Assembly (NCBI GenBank): GCA_003281485.1
Contig: QCBW01000001.1
Span: 1-64,000, forward strand
Direction: 5' to 3'
Origin: Prochlorococcus sp. AG-347-J20
Lineage (GTDB): Bacteria; Cyanobacteriota; Cyanobacteriia; PCC-6307; Cyanobiaceae
Length of the DNA stretch: 64,000 nt
Shown in pieces: positions 47,542 through 56,875 of this stretch. The notes under the pieces were generated by a model. That model did no database searches, was not told the DNA's origin, and worked only from the letters and a program-made list of their open reading frames with translations. Positions within the stretch are counted from its first letter, which is position 1. The number at the start of each line of letters is the position of its first letter. Made by a program: the position numbers and the translations under genes.

Positions 47542-49485
47542 TCAATTTTTCTTACTAAATTTCTGTTCATACATATTTTCTATTTGTAATGAATACTTTT
47601 TTTCTATTTCTTTTCTTTTTTGTTTAAGAGTTTGTGTTAACAAACCATTTTCTAAAGTAAAGGCATCAACAAAATAACAATCTAATATTTGTTCTTCTGA
47701 TCTTGCTCCTAATCGACTTTTAAGCAAATTATTAATTTGTGATTTAAAAAAGGTACTTATATTCTTATCCAAGTTTAATTTTGAAAGGTCTTTTTCCGAA
47801 AACTTGTTTTTAACTAATTCGACATTAGGAACTATAAGGGCAGTTAAACATTTCTTATCTTGTCCTACTAGTTGAATTTGATTAATAAATTCAGAACTAA
47901 GGATTTCGGTCTCTAGAGGATTCGGTTCTATATTTTCACCACTTGATAGCACTATTGTATCCTTGGCTCTTCCTGTTATAAAAAGAGAACCATTTGGTAT
48001 TAGGAAACCTAAATCACCAGTATCAAACCAACCGTCCTTGGATAAAACATCTTTTGTAGCTAATTCATTATTAAGATAACCTTTCATTACTTGTGGTCCC
48101 TTAACAAGAATTTTTCCGACTTCCCTGAACTTCAGAATCTTTTTTTTATCATCATTCACTATTTTGATTTCGGTAAATGCTAGAGGCTGACCGGATGATC
48201 CTCTAACATTTAATTCTCTTCTCCTACAAGTTAATACTGGACTAGTTTCTGTGAGTCCATATCCCACCAAAACATCTACACCTAAAGATTCAAAAAAAAG
48301 ATCCACATGTTCTGGCAATGCACCTCCGCCGTTAATAGGAAATTTCAGTTTTTCTCCGCATAGTTGTCTAAGAATATTCGGCCATAAAAAAGTTGTAGAC
48401 AATTTATGTAAAGGATATCGGCCAATAATAGAACCAAGTAAAGGGATTTTTGATTTAAAGGTTATTTGATTGATATCTAAATTTCTTATCTTTCGTAGAC
48501 TTCTTTTAAAAGCTGAACTATTACTTATCAAAAACCTAATAAGTTTTTGCTTTTTAGAAGGCATTTTTTTTAACGCCTGAAAAAAACCATCATGTATTGC
48601 CTCCCATAGTCTTGGGACAGTAGCCATGACAACAGGTTTTATTTGTGTAATATCATCTTTCAGAAATTTTGGAATTGTGTAGTATTGAGAACAACCACAT
48701 GAGAAAAAGAAGTATTCAGCACTCCTCTCATAAGAATGCCAGATAGGCAAAACGCTTAATACAGAGGTCCCAGGTTCTGGATCAGCGATATAGGCTAAAT
48801 TGATTATTTGATGTAAAAAATTTGCATGAGTCAAGGGGACACCTTTAGGTTTTCCGGTTGTCCCAGAAGTGTAAAGAATTGTAGAAACATCATCGATTTT
48901 TGGATTAAATTTTTCAATATTATTAGTCTGTAAATTTTCTTTTTCTGCTGCTCTTATAAATTGATTCCAACTTATTAAACTTTCAAATTGTTCATCTTCT
49001 AAATTGATTATAAATTTCAGTCTTTTTTTTAATTCTTCTTTATTATTTAACTTTAGCCAAATCTCCTTAGATTGAACTATTAGACCTACTGAATTAGAGT
49101 GCTCAATAATATAGTCTAATTCTACTGAAGGAGAATTAATACCTCTCACTGCATTTATAGCTCCTAAACGCATTAAGCCTTGATCAACTACTAGCCATCT
49201 TGGAGAATTTTCAGATATTACAGTTACCACATCCCCTTTTACTAAGCCATAATTTTTAAAAGAAAAAGAGACTTTTGTTATTAAATCAGCCAGCTCAGAA
49301 TAAGAGAATTTTTCTTTGTATTTCCCTCTTAAATCGCAAACAGCTAAAGTATCACCACATTTAAATTTTAATTTTTCCCAAATTTGATCTACATGATTAA
49401 GGTTATTAATAAAATCTCTATTTTTAGCAAATTTATCTTTTTTAGAAAGAGGCTTGGCTGAAGGCCAGTATGCTAAATCACCCAT
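47542..49485 (-). CDS. Long-chain acyl-CoA / acyl-ACP synthetase (AMP-forming)
   Basis: This 647-residue ANL-superfamily enzyme activates fatty acids as acyl-AMP. It carries the AMP-binding P-loop YTSGTTGKPKGVPLTH near residue 205, VGYGLTETSP near 420, and GWFDTGDLG with the hinge aspartate. In cyanobacteria the single homologue (Aas) acts as acyl-ACP synthetase that recycles free fatty acids; acyl-CoA versus acyl-ACP cannot be told from sequence alone. It follows lipB by 27 bases on the same strand. Confidence 0.92.
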   Translation of the reverse strand: MGDLAYWPSAKPLSKKDKFAKNRDFINNLNHVDQIWEKLKFKCGDTLAVCDLRGKYKEKFSYSELADLITKVSFSFKNYGLVKGDVVTVISENSPRWLVVDQGLMRLGAINAVRGINSPSVELDYIIEHSNSVGLIVQSKEIWLKLNNKEELKKRLKFIINLEDEQFESLISWNQFIRAAEKENLQTNNIEKFNPKIDDVSTILYTSGTTGKPKGVPLTHANFLHQIINLAYIADPEPGTSVLSVLPIWHSYERSAEYFFFSCGCSQYYTIPKFLKDDITQIKPVVMATVPRLWEAIHDGFFQALKKMPSKKQKLIRFLISNSSAFKRSLRKIRNLDINQITFKSKIPLLGSIIGRYPLHKLSTTFLWPNILRQLCGEKLKFPINGGGALPEHVDLFFESLGVDVLVGYGLTETSPVLTCRRRELNVRGSSGQPLAFTEIKIVNDDKKKILKFREVGKILVKGPQVMKGYLNNELATKDVLSKDGWFDTGDLGFLIPNGSLFITGRAKDTIVLSSGENIEPNPLETEILSSEFINQIQLVGQDKKCLTALIVPNVELVKNKFSEKDLSKLNLDKNISTFFKSQINNLLKSRLGARSEEQILDCYFVDAFTLENGLLTQTLKQKRKEIEKKYSLQIENMYEQKFSKKN

Positions 49486-49512
49486 ATTAAATAGATTTTG
49501 AAATTTTAATTT

Positions 49513-50163
49513 CTATTTTGATGCAAAATCAAAATTAAATTCTTCCTGAATGATTTTTTTAACAATTCTCTTGACTTCTTGAATATTTAAATTTTTGTTG
49601 TAATCAATCATATTTGCCATAAGACAATTTTCTATTCCGCAAGGAACAATTTTATTAAAGTTTTCTAATTCACAGTCAATATTGATTGAAAATCCATTTA
49701 TTGTAATCCATCTTTTACAACCAATTCCAATTGAAGCAATTTTCTTATTTCCTATCCAAACACCAGTGAATCCATCTCTTGTATGACAATCTATATTAAA
49801 AGTTCCAAGAATTTTTATAATAATTTTTTCAATTTTTCTTAAATACCAATTTAAATCTTTATTAAAATTTTTCAAATCTAACACCAAGTAAGTTACTAAT
49901 TGTCCTGGCATATGACAAGTAACCTCACCACCTCTATCAATCTTAAAAACATCATAATTATCATCATTCAAAGAAAATAATAAATTATCGTAATTAGATC
50001 CTCTACCCAACGTATAACAGAGTTGATGCTCACCTATCCAAATAAAATCAGGGTTAGAGTTATCTAAAATCAATGCCTCTTGATATTCTTTTTGTAATTT
50101 ATAAACATCATTGAAAAAAGAAATATTATCAGGTTGTTTAATTATTGCTGTTCTATTAACCAT
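49513..50163 (-). CDS. lipB: Octanoyl-[acyl-carrier-protein]:protein transferase
   Basis: LipB moves octanoate from ACP to lipoyl domains, the first step of lipoate attachment. The 216-residue protein shows [31 protein letters not shown] and [14 protein letters not shown], with the catalytic lysine in that last segment, and VPCGIENC with the catalytic cysteine. The lipoyl domain of PdhC, encoded 3 kb downstream on the same strand, is a likely target. It is divergent from hpf. Confidence 0.95.
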   Translation of the reverse strand: MVNRTAIIKQPDNISFFNDVYKLQKEYQEALILDNSNPDFIWIGEHQLCYTLGRGSNYDNLLFSLNDDNYDVFKIDRGGEVTCHMPGQLVTYLVLDLKNFNKDLNWYLRKIEKIIIKILGTFNIDCHTRDGFTGVWIGNKKIASIGIGCKRWITINGFSINIDCELENFNKIVPCGIENCLMANMIDYNKNLNIQEVKRIVKKIIQEEFNFDFASK

Positions 50164-50207
50164 ATTTATGTAGATTTAGAAAGTAAGTAAATATTTTTAG
50201 ATTTGTT

Positions 50208-50792
50208 ATGAAAATTTTAATCCATGGAAAGAATTTTGAGCTCACTGGAGCATTAAAAGAATATACTGAGGCAAAGATAGAAAAAGCAACTCATCACTAT
50301 AAAGATATCGTTAAAGAAGCCGACATACACCTTTCAATAGAAAAGAACCCAAGAGTCTCGTTCCAAACTGCAGAAGTTACTATTTTTGCAAATGGTACTG
50401 TAATTAGAGCTGAGGAAAAAACTGAAAATTTATATTCAAGCATCGATCTAGTTTCAAATAAACTTTGTAGAAAATTACGTAAATACAAAGAAAAAAACAA
50501 TAAACCTACTCATCATAATCAATTTAAAAATAAAGAGTCTTTACCAATTGAAAGTATGGAATCAGGATTTTTAGATAAAGCTTTATTTGAAGAAGGAATT
50601 GAAGCAAGTCTGCCTGAGCCATCTATTAAAAATAAATACTTTGAAATGACTCCAATTTCATCAGACGACGCAAGAAAACAATTAGATCTAATTGATCATG
50701 ATTTTTATGTTTTTCGAAACAAGAAAAATAATGAACTTCAAGTTATATATAAAAGGAATCATGGAGGTTATGGACTGATTCAATCTAAATAA
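50208..50792 (+). CDS. hpf: Long-form ribosome hibernation promoting factor (LrtA)
   Basis: This 194-residue protein dimerises 70S ribosomes during starvation or dark periods. The N-terminal domain (1-105) begins MKILIHGKNFELTGALKEYTEAKIEKA and resembles YfiA/HPF. The C-terminal domain (about 135-190), with MTPISSDDARKQLDLIDHDFYVFRNKKNNELQVIYKR, marks the long form. The homologue was first described as LrtA, a light-repressed transcript in cyanobacteria, so light control is likely here but not visible. The 44-base divergent spacer to lipB is too short to hold the long leader seen elsewhere. Confidence 0.95.
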   Translation: MKILIHGKNFELTGALKEYTEAKIEKATHHYKDIVKEADIHLSIEKNPRVSFQTAEVTIFANGTVIRAEEKTENLYSSIDLVSNKLCRKLRKYKEKNNKPTHHNQFKNKESLPIESMESGFLDKALFEEGIEASLPEPSIKNKYFEMTPISSDDARKQLDLIDHDFYVFRNKKNNELQVIYKRNHGGYGLIQSK

Positions 50793-50799
50793 GTTTTAA

Positions 50800-51459
50800 A
50801 TGCCCAATATTGAATATGAATTAAACGAGAAAATTCATGCGATTATTATTAATCCTTATCTATCCTGGGAAGATTTTTGTGTGAATTGTGATTTAATAAG
50901 AAAATACAATATCAAAAATATTACTACTTCACTAAATTATTTAACTGATCTTAAAAACTGTTTAGGTAATTACAGTACGAATATAAACACACTTATTTCT
51001 TACCCTTTAGCAGATTTACCTATTTCATTTATCGAAGAATTAGTTAGTTTTGCAAAAGATAAAGGTGCAAAAGGAATTGAATATATCCCAAACTTTATCA
51101 ATTTATCCAAAAGAAATTTAGAAACTTTCGCTGCTGAAATTGAGCAAGTTAAATTATCTGGTTTACCAGTTTCAATAATCATAAATAAATCAAAACTACA
51201 AGAAGAAGTTTTTATTAATGCGATAGAAATATGTTTGGAATTAGGAATAAAAAATTTCCAATTCGGGGACGGGTTTGGGTCTCCTCCTACATCTAATGAT
51301 GTTCCCGAAAAACTTAAACTAACAGGCTCACAAAATCAAATCAAAGTTGTAGGTAGCATAAAAAAACTGTCGCAAGTAATTGACTTGTTTGATAATGGAA
51401 TTAGTTGCGTAGGAACTTCCAATTTTTGTGAAATTTTTGAAGAAGTAAAAGTTTTTTAA
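50800..51459 (+). CDS. deoC: Deoxyribose-phosphate aldolase
   Basis: The enzyme splits 2-deoxyribose 5-phosphate to glyceraldehyde 3-phosphate and acetaldehyde. The 219-residue barrel has the typical NTLISYPLADLPIS and KGAKGIEYIPNFINLSKRNLE segments. The Schiff-base lysine region is less clear, since the usual VKTSTGF loop reads KNFQFGDGFGSP, so activity may be altered or the reaction different. It lies 7 bases after hpf and directly abuts recO. Confidence 0.72.
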   Translation: MPNIEYELNEKIHAIIINPYLSWEDFCVNCDLIRKYNIKNITTSLNYLTDLKNCLGNYSTNINTLISYPLADLPISFIEELVSFAKDKGAKGIEYIPNFINLSKRNLETFAAEIEQVKLSGLPVSIIINKSKLQEEVFINAIEICLELGIKNFQFGDGFGSPPTSNDVPEKLKLTGSQNQIKVVGSIKKLSQVIDLFDNGISCVGTSNFCEIFEEVKVF

Positions 51460-52245
51460 ATGTCTGGTTCTGGTGAGTGCAGACTAAATGGTCTCTGTAT
51501 TAAAGCTTCTCCATTAGGCGAAAATGATAGATTAATAACTATCCTTACCGATGAGCAAGGGATTATTAGATTAGCGGTACCTGGTGCTAGGCGTCCTAAA
51601 AGTAGTCTTGCCGCAGCCACTCCCTTAACATATTTAAGTCTGCAGATTTTTGGGAAAAGAAATCTTAAATCTGTACGTCAAATTAAAATATTAAAAAGCT
51701 ATTCTGGTCTAGGAAAAAATATTGAATGTCTTGCAGCCGCACAAGCAATAACTGAATTAACATTTTTATTAGTAGGTAATAATGACAAGCAACAAGACTA
51801 TTTATCTTGCGTTCTTGCACATCTTGATAGGATTTATTTATATAAAGAGTCTCAAGAAGAGGATATTAAAATGCTCTCCATGAGTATTCAATCTTTAATC
51901 CATCTATTAGCCATCGGGGGTATTAATTTACCAATTCATCATTGTTGTAAAACTGGAGAACCTATCATTCCACCTTTAGGAAATTGGGAATGGAGTTGTT
52001 ATTATATGCCCAGTGAAGGGTTTTCATCCATAGAAGATCCTCAAAGTAATCTAAAAATAAATGCATCTGAAGTTGCTCTATTACAGAGACTTCTTTTCCC
52101 AGAATTACCAATAAAATCTAATGGAGAATTGTTGGGTCCAAAAAAAGTCTGGCTTAAAATATTATTCATAATTGAGACATGGATCTCTACTCAATTAGAG
52201 AAGGATCTATCTTCACTAAAAATGTTGAGAGAAATATATAGTTAG
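51460..52245 (+). CDS. recO: DNA repair protein RecO
   Basis: RecO helps load RecA onto SSB-coated DNA in the RecFOR pathway. The 261-residue protein has the N-terminal OB-fold (CRLNGLCIKASPLGENDRLITILTDEQGIIRLAVPGARRPKSSL, about 6-50). It also has a helical middle and a C-terminal domain with one cysteine cluster remnant, HHCCKTGEPI (canonical RecO has four zinc cysteines). The start ATG directly follows the deoC stop. Confidence 0.93.
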   Translation: MSGSGECRLNGLCIKASPLGENDRLITILTDEQGIIRLAVPGARRPKSSLAAATPLTYLSLQIFGKRNLKSVRQIKILKSYSGLGKNIECLAAAQAITELTFLLVGNNDKQQDYLSCVLAHLDRIYLYKESQEEDIKMLSMSIQSLIHLLAIGGINLPIHHCCKTGEPIIPPLGNWEWSCYYMPSEGFSSIEDPQSNLKINASEVALLQRLLFPELPIKSNGELLGPKKVWLKILFIIETWISTQLEKDLSSLKMLREIYS

Positions 52246-52330
52246 AATTTTCATAAAGCATTAAAAAATTTAAAAAATACTATCATGGCGTCTTTCCCTG
52301 TTAACTTAATAAATAGTTAAGTCAATTAAT

Positions 52331-53485
52331 GTGGTACATATTGCCTGGCTGGGAAAAAAATCCCCTTTTTGTGGAAATGTAACTTACGGTAATTCAACTA
52401 CTAAAGAATTAAAGGCCAGAGGTCATAAAATTAGTTTTATTCATTTCGATAATCCCTCTAGTTCAAATTCATCAAAACCATTATTTTTGGCGAATGATCC
52501 TGAAGTCAGTCTCCCATATTTAATTAAGTCCCAAGTATATACAATCCCCTCCCCGAGGGCAGAAAAAGAGCTTAGGCAATCATTGGAAAGATTAAAACCC
52601 GATATAGTACACGCTAGCCTCACCTTATCTCCCTTAGACTTTAGACTCCCTGAACTTTGTAGTGAAATTAATGTTCCACTAATAGCTACATTTCATCCAG
52701 CATTTGATGCTAAAAATAGAAATTTAACTGCGAGTACTCAACAACTAACATATCAACTTTATGCTCCCTCTTTGGCTAAGTTCGATAAGATAATCGTTTT
52801 TTCAGAACCTCAAAAAAATGTTCTTGAGAAATTAGGAGTACCTAAAGAAAAACAAATAATTATTCCAAACGGAGTTGATGAAAATATTTGGAAGCCTTTT
52901 TGCGAAAAAAACAAAAAATATGATCAAGTAAAAAAGAAACTAGGAAATAAAAGAATTTTTTTATATATGGGAAGAATTTCCAATGAGAAAAATATCGAAG
53001 CACTTTTACGTTCTTGGCGCCAAACAAAAAACAATAATTGTAAATTAGTTATTGTTGGAGATGGACCAATGAAGCCAACACTTGAAAATAGTTTTTCAAA
53101 CCTAAGTAAAGAGCAATTAATTTGGTGGGGTGCAGAATTAGATTTAGAAACTAGGGTGGCAATAATGCAAGTAGCAGAGGTATTTTTCTTACCAAGCCTT
53201 GTAGAAGGTTTATCATTATCACTATTAGAGGCAATGTCTACCGCTACTGCATGTGTAGCAACAGATGCAGGGGCTGATGGCGAAGTATTAGAAAACGGAG
53301 CAGGAATAGTAATTTCTACTGATAATGTAGCTGCACAATTAAAAACTATAATCCCGATTCTGGTAGATCACCCTTCGTTTACAAAAGATCTTGGAGAAAA
53401 AGCTAGAGAAAGAGTAATTAAAAAATATACAATTAATAAAAATATAAATTTGCTTGAGAAAGTTTATGTAAATCTAAAAAGATAA
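52331..53485 (+). CDS. Glycosyltransferase, GT4 family
   Basis: This 384-residue GT-B enzyme has an N-terminal IAWLGKKSPFCGNVTYGN segment and a C-terminal donor-binding half with KIFLYMGRISNEKN-like and VIVGDGPMKP motifs. It also has the family EX7E motif in LPSLVEGLSLSLLEAMS. It probably transfers a sugar from a nucleotide sugar to a lipid or sugar acceptor. I considered SqdX (sulfolipid synthase), but sqdB is not adjacent and the acceptor cannot be read, so I leave it unnamed. The start is GTG at 52331. Confidence 0.87.
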   Translation: MVHIAWLGKKSPFCGNVTYGNSTTKELKARGHKISFIHFDNPSSSNSSKPLFLANDPEVSLPYLIKSQVYTIPSPRAEKELRQSLERLKPDIVHASLTLSPLDFRLPELCSEINVPLIATFHPAFDAKNRNLTASTQQLTYQLYAPSLAKFDKIIVFSEPQKNVLEKLGVPKEKQIIIPNGVDENIWKPFCEKNKKYDQVKKKLGNKRIFLYMGRISNEKNIEALLRSWRQTKNNNCKLVIVGDGPMKPTLENSFSNLSKEQLIWWGAELDLETRVAIMQVAEVFFLPSLVEGLSLSLLEAMSTATACVATDAGADGEVLENGAGIVISTDNVAAQLKTIIPILVDHPSFTKDLGEKARERVIKKYTINKNINLLEKVYVNLKR

Positions 53486-53494
53486 TTTCAAAAC

Positions 53495-54307
53495 CTAACT
53501 AAACTCTTTACTACGATTACTAGCAGAAACTATTGATTCAATTAATGCTGACCTTACACTCTTTTTCTCTAAAACCCGTAAAGCAGAAATAGTTGTTCCA
53601 CCTGGAGAGGTTACTAAATTTTTGAGCTCTGAAGTAGTAAGTTTATTTTCTTTGATTAAACTTATAGTCCCTAGTATCATCTCCATTACAAGTTCTTCTG
53701 AAAGTGCTTTTGGCAATCCACCGCTCAACCCTCCATCACTAAGAGATTCTATAATTAAAGCGATAATTGCAGGTCCTGATGAAGTTAAAGCCAAAAATAT
53801 ATCAAGATAATCTTCAGTAAATTCGTAAATTTTACTGGTACTTTCAAATAATTTTTTTGTAAATTGTTCCTGCTCTTTTGAAATTTCTTCACCCCATGCA
53901 ATTCCTGTCAAACCTTTTCCCACAGTTATTGGAATATTTGTAACAGCCCTGACACATTTATGATTAGGGAATTTTTGAGTAAGTCTATTTATTGAAACTC
54001 CTGCAAGGATAGATACTAATAAGTTGTCCTTGGTTTTTAGACTATCGCCCTCGATTATATCTTGAAGATGTTGAGGTTTTACAGCAAGAAGTTTAAATTG
54101 ACAATCCCAAATAATTTTTGCCTCTTTAGAATTTGATTTATAAACGTTTATATTATATTTGTAATTTTTTCTTATATTTTCTAAACTTTTTTCAGAATTT
54201 ACAAGACAATATACATCTCCTGGCTGAATTAGTTTCTTATCTAATAGAGGAGTAACAATAGCATTCGCAATATTTCCAAAACCAATAATCGCAATTTTAT
54301 CGGTCAC
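53495..54307 (-). CDS. proC: Pyrroline-5-carboxylate reductase
   Basis: This enzyme makes proline from pyrroline-5-carboxylate with NAD(P)H. The 270-residue protein has the N-terminal Rossmann IAIIGFGNIANAIVTPLL, VRAVTNIPITVGKGLTGI, LTSSGPAIIALIIESLSDGG near residue 175, and LVTSPGGTTISALRVLE near 240, all ProC hallmarks. The start is GTG at 54307, 7 bases after sepF on the same strand. Confidence 0.96.
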   Translation of the reverse strand: MTDKIAIIGFGNIANAIVTPLLDKKLIQPGDVYCLVNSEKSLENIRKNYKYNINVYKSNSKEAKIIWDCQFKLLAVKPQHLQDIIEGDSLKTKDNLLVSILAGVSINRLTQKFPNHKCVRAVTNIPITVGKGLTGIAWGEEISKEQEQFTKKLFESTSKIYEFTEDYLDIFLALTSSGPAIIALIIESLSDGGLSGGLPKALSEELVMEMILGTISLIKENKLTTSELKNLVTSPGGTTISALRVLEKKSVRSALIESIVSASNRSKEFS

Positions 54308-54314
54308 AGATTAA

Positions 54315-54890
54315 TCATGAAAATGCACTTAATTTCGAGTTGCCCCATGCTGGTTCAGGGGCAGTATTATTTTCCAGAGTATATTGTGGTGTATTATTTG
54401 TAGGAACATTTGAGGGAGAAGCTTCCTCAGGGGAAGAGCTGGTAACATTTACACAACTTGGTGCAAAAAGAAAAATACTTTCACCTACTCTCTCTTGATG
54501 TCCATCAATTGCATATGTGCCACCAGCTATAAAATCAACCGCTCTTTGGGCCTGATCAGGATCCATCATAGTTAAATTAAGAATTACAGTTTTTCTCTCT
54601 CTTAATGCTTGTATAGCCTGAGGCATTTCATCAAAACTTCTAGGTTCCATTAAGCTTACTTCTGAAGATGAATTCGATATCCCTGGCATTCCAACAACTT
54701 TTGATGATCTATTGTTATTCATAAAATCGAATGGATTTGAATTTGCAAGAGCGTTTGTGCTGTTTTGATTTTGTTTAAAATCCTTAATATCGCGAAATTC
54801 ATCCTCTGATTCATAGTCCAACTCATCAAAATCATCATCGAGATACTCATCCCCTGCGACAACAGCCTTTAATCTAGAAATAAGTGACAC
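54315..54890 (-). CDS. sepF: Cell division protein SepF
   Basis: SepF (Cdv2 in cyanobacteria) tethers FtsZ filaments to the membrane. The 191-residue protein has an acidic N-terminal stretch ([23 protein letters not shown]...) and a central DUF552 beta-alpha domain, visible as [27 protein letters not shown] and [18 protein letters not shown] (about 80-150). The Ser/Pro/Asn-rich C-terminus is typical of cyanobacteria. The start is GTG at 54890. It lies 149 bases after yggS in the leftward run. Confidence 0.92.
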   Translation of the reverse strand: MSLISRLKAVVAGDEYLDDDFDELDYESEDEFRDIKDFKQNQNSTNALANSNPFDFMNNNRSSKVVGMPGISNSSSEVSLMEPRSFDEMPQAIQALRERKTVILNLTMMDPDQAQRAVDFIAGGTYAIDGHQERVGESIFLFAPSCVNVTSSSPEEASPSNVPTNNTPQYTLENNTAPEPAWGNSKLSAFS

Positions 54891-55039
54891 CTTTTAAATC
54901 CTCTTGAAATTGATTACTAAGGTTTACGAACCTTAAGTAATAGATTCATTTTTTAAATGAATAAACTACCTATACTTAAATAACGTTAGTTCTACTTTAC
55001 TGCAAGTTTATAAATAAGATTTTTATAAAAAATAACTAA

Positions 55040-55672
55040 TTAGGATCTTTCTCCAAAAATTAATGATCCTAATCTTAACCAAGTCGATCCAGCATCTATA
55101 GCTTCTTCCCAATCCCCTGACATTCCCATTGAACAATCTGGGAGTTGAAGTGAATCAGCTAAGGAGCGACATTTTTTAAACAGCTCTTTATTTTCTTTGG
55201 AGCTAAGCCCTTTAGGATTTATAGTCATCAAACCAGTTAATGTGATATTTTTTAATTTTTGAATTTCTCTCCAATTCAATATTAAATGTTCAGGACTAAA
55301 GCCTCCTTTTGTAGGGTCATTACCCAACTTGACCTGCAACATAATGAGTGGATTCTTTTTCTCTTGATATGAAATAGAAGAAATCTTTTGCAACTTCTCA
55401 AATGAATCTACAGAATGAATATATTGAAAATTTTGAACTATCTTTCTTATTTTATTACTTTGTATTCGTCCAATAAAGTGCCATTTAATTTTTAGGTCTT
55501 TAAGAATTAATTGCTTCTCGAGAGCTTCTTGAAACTTACTCTCACCAAAATCAACTTGACCTATATTGTTAATAGTCTTGATTTCTTGACTTTTAAATCC
55601 TTTACTAACTGCAAGAATATTTACATTTGATGGGATTTGATTTTTTATTTTTAAATAATTTGAGGGTTCCAC
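55040..55672 (-). CDS. yggS: PLP homeostasis protein YggS/PipY
   Basis: This fold type III PLP-binding protein controls PLP pools and amino and keto acid balance. The 210-residue length is a compact form of the family. The PLP lysine is K24 in AVSKGF; other hallmarks are KWHFIGRIQSNKIRKI, and the C-terminal MGMSGDWEEAIDAGSTWLRLGS, which binds the phosphate. It lies 3 bases after pipX. The pipX-pipY pair is conserved in cyanobacteria. The start is GTG at 55672. Confidence 0.95.
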   Translation of the reverse strand: MEPSNYLKIKNQIPSNVNILAVSKGFKSQEIKTINNIGQVDFGESKFQEALEKQLILKDLKIKWHFIGRIQSNKIRKIVQNFQYIHSVDSFEKLQKISSISYQEKKNPLIMLQVKLGNDPTKGGFSPEHLILNWREIQKLKNITLTGLMTINPKGLSSKENKELFKKCRSLADSLQLPDCSMGMSGDWEEAIDAGSTWLRLGSLIFGERS

Positions 55673-55675
55673 ATT

Positions 55676-55942
55676 TTATAAAAAAGTTTGTGTAAATAAA
55701 TTCTCCCATTTAGGTAGATCTTCAGATCCTGTTCTTCTAGCTCTTTGAAGATTTAATTCTGCCTGATTACGAGCATCTAAATAAGGTATGACTTCAAAAA
55801 AAACTTCTCTCTGTCTAATTTCTACCAAAAAAAACATTTTTTGAGCATATAAAGTCGCATAGATATCTCTCCCATCGCTTCCCGGAGATACTTGGTACAA
55901 CATTCCAAATGTTGGATGGTTTAAATAACGCTCAGAACTCAA
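55676..55942 (-). CDS. pipX: PII-interacting protein X
   Basis: PipX bridges nitrogen status to transcription: it binds PII at low 2-oxoglutarate and the NtcA regulator at high 2-oxoglutarate as a co-activator. The 88-residue protein has the compact N-terminal Tudor-like domain (RYLNHPTFGMLYQV, then FFLVEIRQREVFFEVIPY) and C-terminal helices (AELNLQRARRTGSEDLPKW). The start is TTG at 55942. It lies between the CbiQ-like gene (18 bases) and yggS (3 bases). Confidence 0.95.
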   Translation of the reverse strand: MSSERYLNHPTFGMLYQVSPGSDGRDIYATLYAQKMFFLVEIRQREVFFEVIPYLDARNQAELNLQRARRTGSEDLPKWENLFTQTFL

Positions 55943-55960
55943 ACTAAAACATTGTGTTAT

Positions 55961-56875
55961 TTATAATGCACCATACAGTTTTCTAAGAAAAATTGCTATG
56001 CAAATAAAACATATCGATAATGTATTAACAATTACATTAAGAAATGTTGAAGGATAAAAAGTTTTAAATCTATTTGTTTTTATATTTATTTTTTTCTTTG
56101 ACAGCAGTGAATCTGCGCCTTGATCTATTCTTAGAAATATATTCTGAAATAGCCTCTCTACTAAAATCAATAAAACGTTAAAAGATTTCTTTAATCCTAA
56201 ATTTCGAAAATTTATTGATCTAACTGAAACCGATTTAATTATATTTTGAAATTCTTCTTGAACTAAAGGAATAAAACGTAATGCAATTAATAATTGGAAA
56301 AGCCATTTGCTTATTGGTAATCCAATTTTCCTTAATGGATACAAAAACCAATAAAATCCCCACACGATATCTTCTTGTAAAGTAGTTAAAAGCATCAAAT
56401 TTACACTATGAATTAGAGTAAATATCAAAGTGGAGGTTTTAATACCTAGTTCTAAAGCCTTTCTAGATAAGTTATAGGGACCAAAATTTATAAACCATAT
56501 CTTCTGCGATGGAATTTGCAAAATATTCCATTCTTTATAGTTTTCAAGTACGACTTCCAACTCGTTGGGATTTCTTAAGTACCCATCAAGAGATTGAATA
56601 TCAGAAGAGGCAAGTATTGATATTAACCCAATTAGTAACGACAAAATTGAGAGCAAAAATAATGATCTCCACCAAACTCTATATGGCAATAAACTTAAAA
56701 AAGTAATCAATATTAAACAACCTACTAAACTCAATCTCCATATTGGACCAGCCCAAATTGGAGTGATTAGAAATATCATCACTATAATTATTTTTAATCT
56801 ACTATCTATAATCCTTAGCCAACTTCTATTACCATAAACATATTGTCCAACAGAAAATTTAGTTAGTAAATTCAT
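55961..56875 (-). CDS. CbiQ/EcfT-like energy-coupling transporter transmembrane protein
   Basis: This 304-residue membrane protein resembles the T component of ECF-type vitamin and metal transporters. It has about six hydrophobic segments, and a conserved cytoplasmic helix segment with the family arginine pair in LFQLLIALRFIPLVQEEFQNI. No ECF ATPase or substrate-binding S component is adjacent, so its partners are elsewhere or it works in another way. The ATG overlaps the der stop by one base, so translation is probably coupled. Confidence 0.82.
   Translation of the reverse strand: MNLLTKFSVGQYVYGNRSWLRIIDSRLKIIIVMIFLITPIWAGPIWRLSLVGCLILITFLSLLPYRVWWRSLFLLSILSLLIGLISILASSDIQSLDGYLRNPNELEVVLENYKEWNILQIPSQKIWFINFGPYNLSRKALELGIKTSTLIFTLIHSVNLMLLTTLQEDIVWGFYWFLYPLRKIGLPISKWLFQLLIALRFIPLVQEEFQNIIKSVSVRSINFRNLGLKKSFNVLLILVERLFQNIFLRIDQGADSLLSKKKINIKTNRFKTFYPSTFLNVIVNTLSICFICIAIFLRKLYGAL

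Noticed and set aside
52331-53485. Naming the GT4 glycosyltransferase SqdX (sulfolipid synthase)
   Set aside because: sqdB is not adjacent and the acceptor-specific residues cannot be judged by eye.
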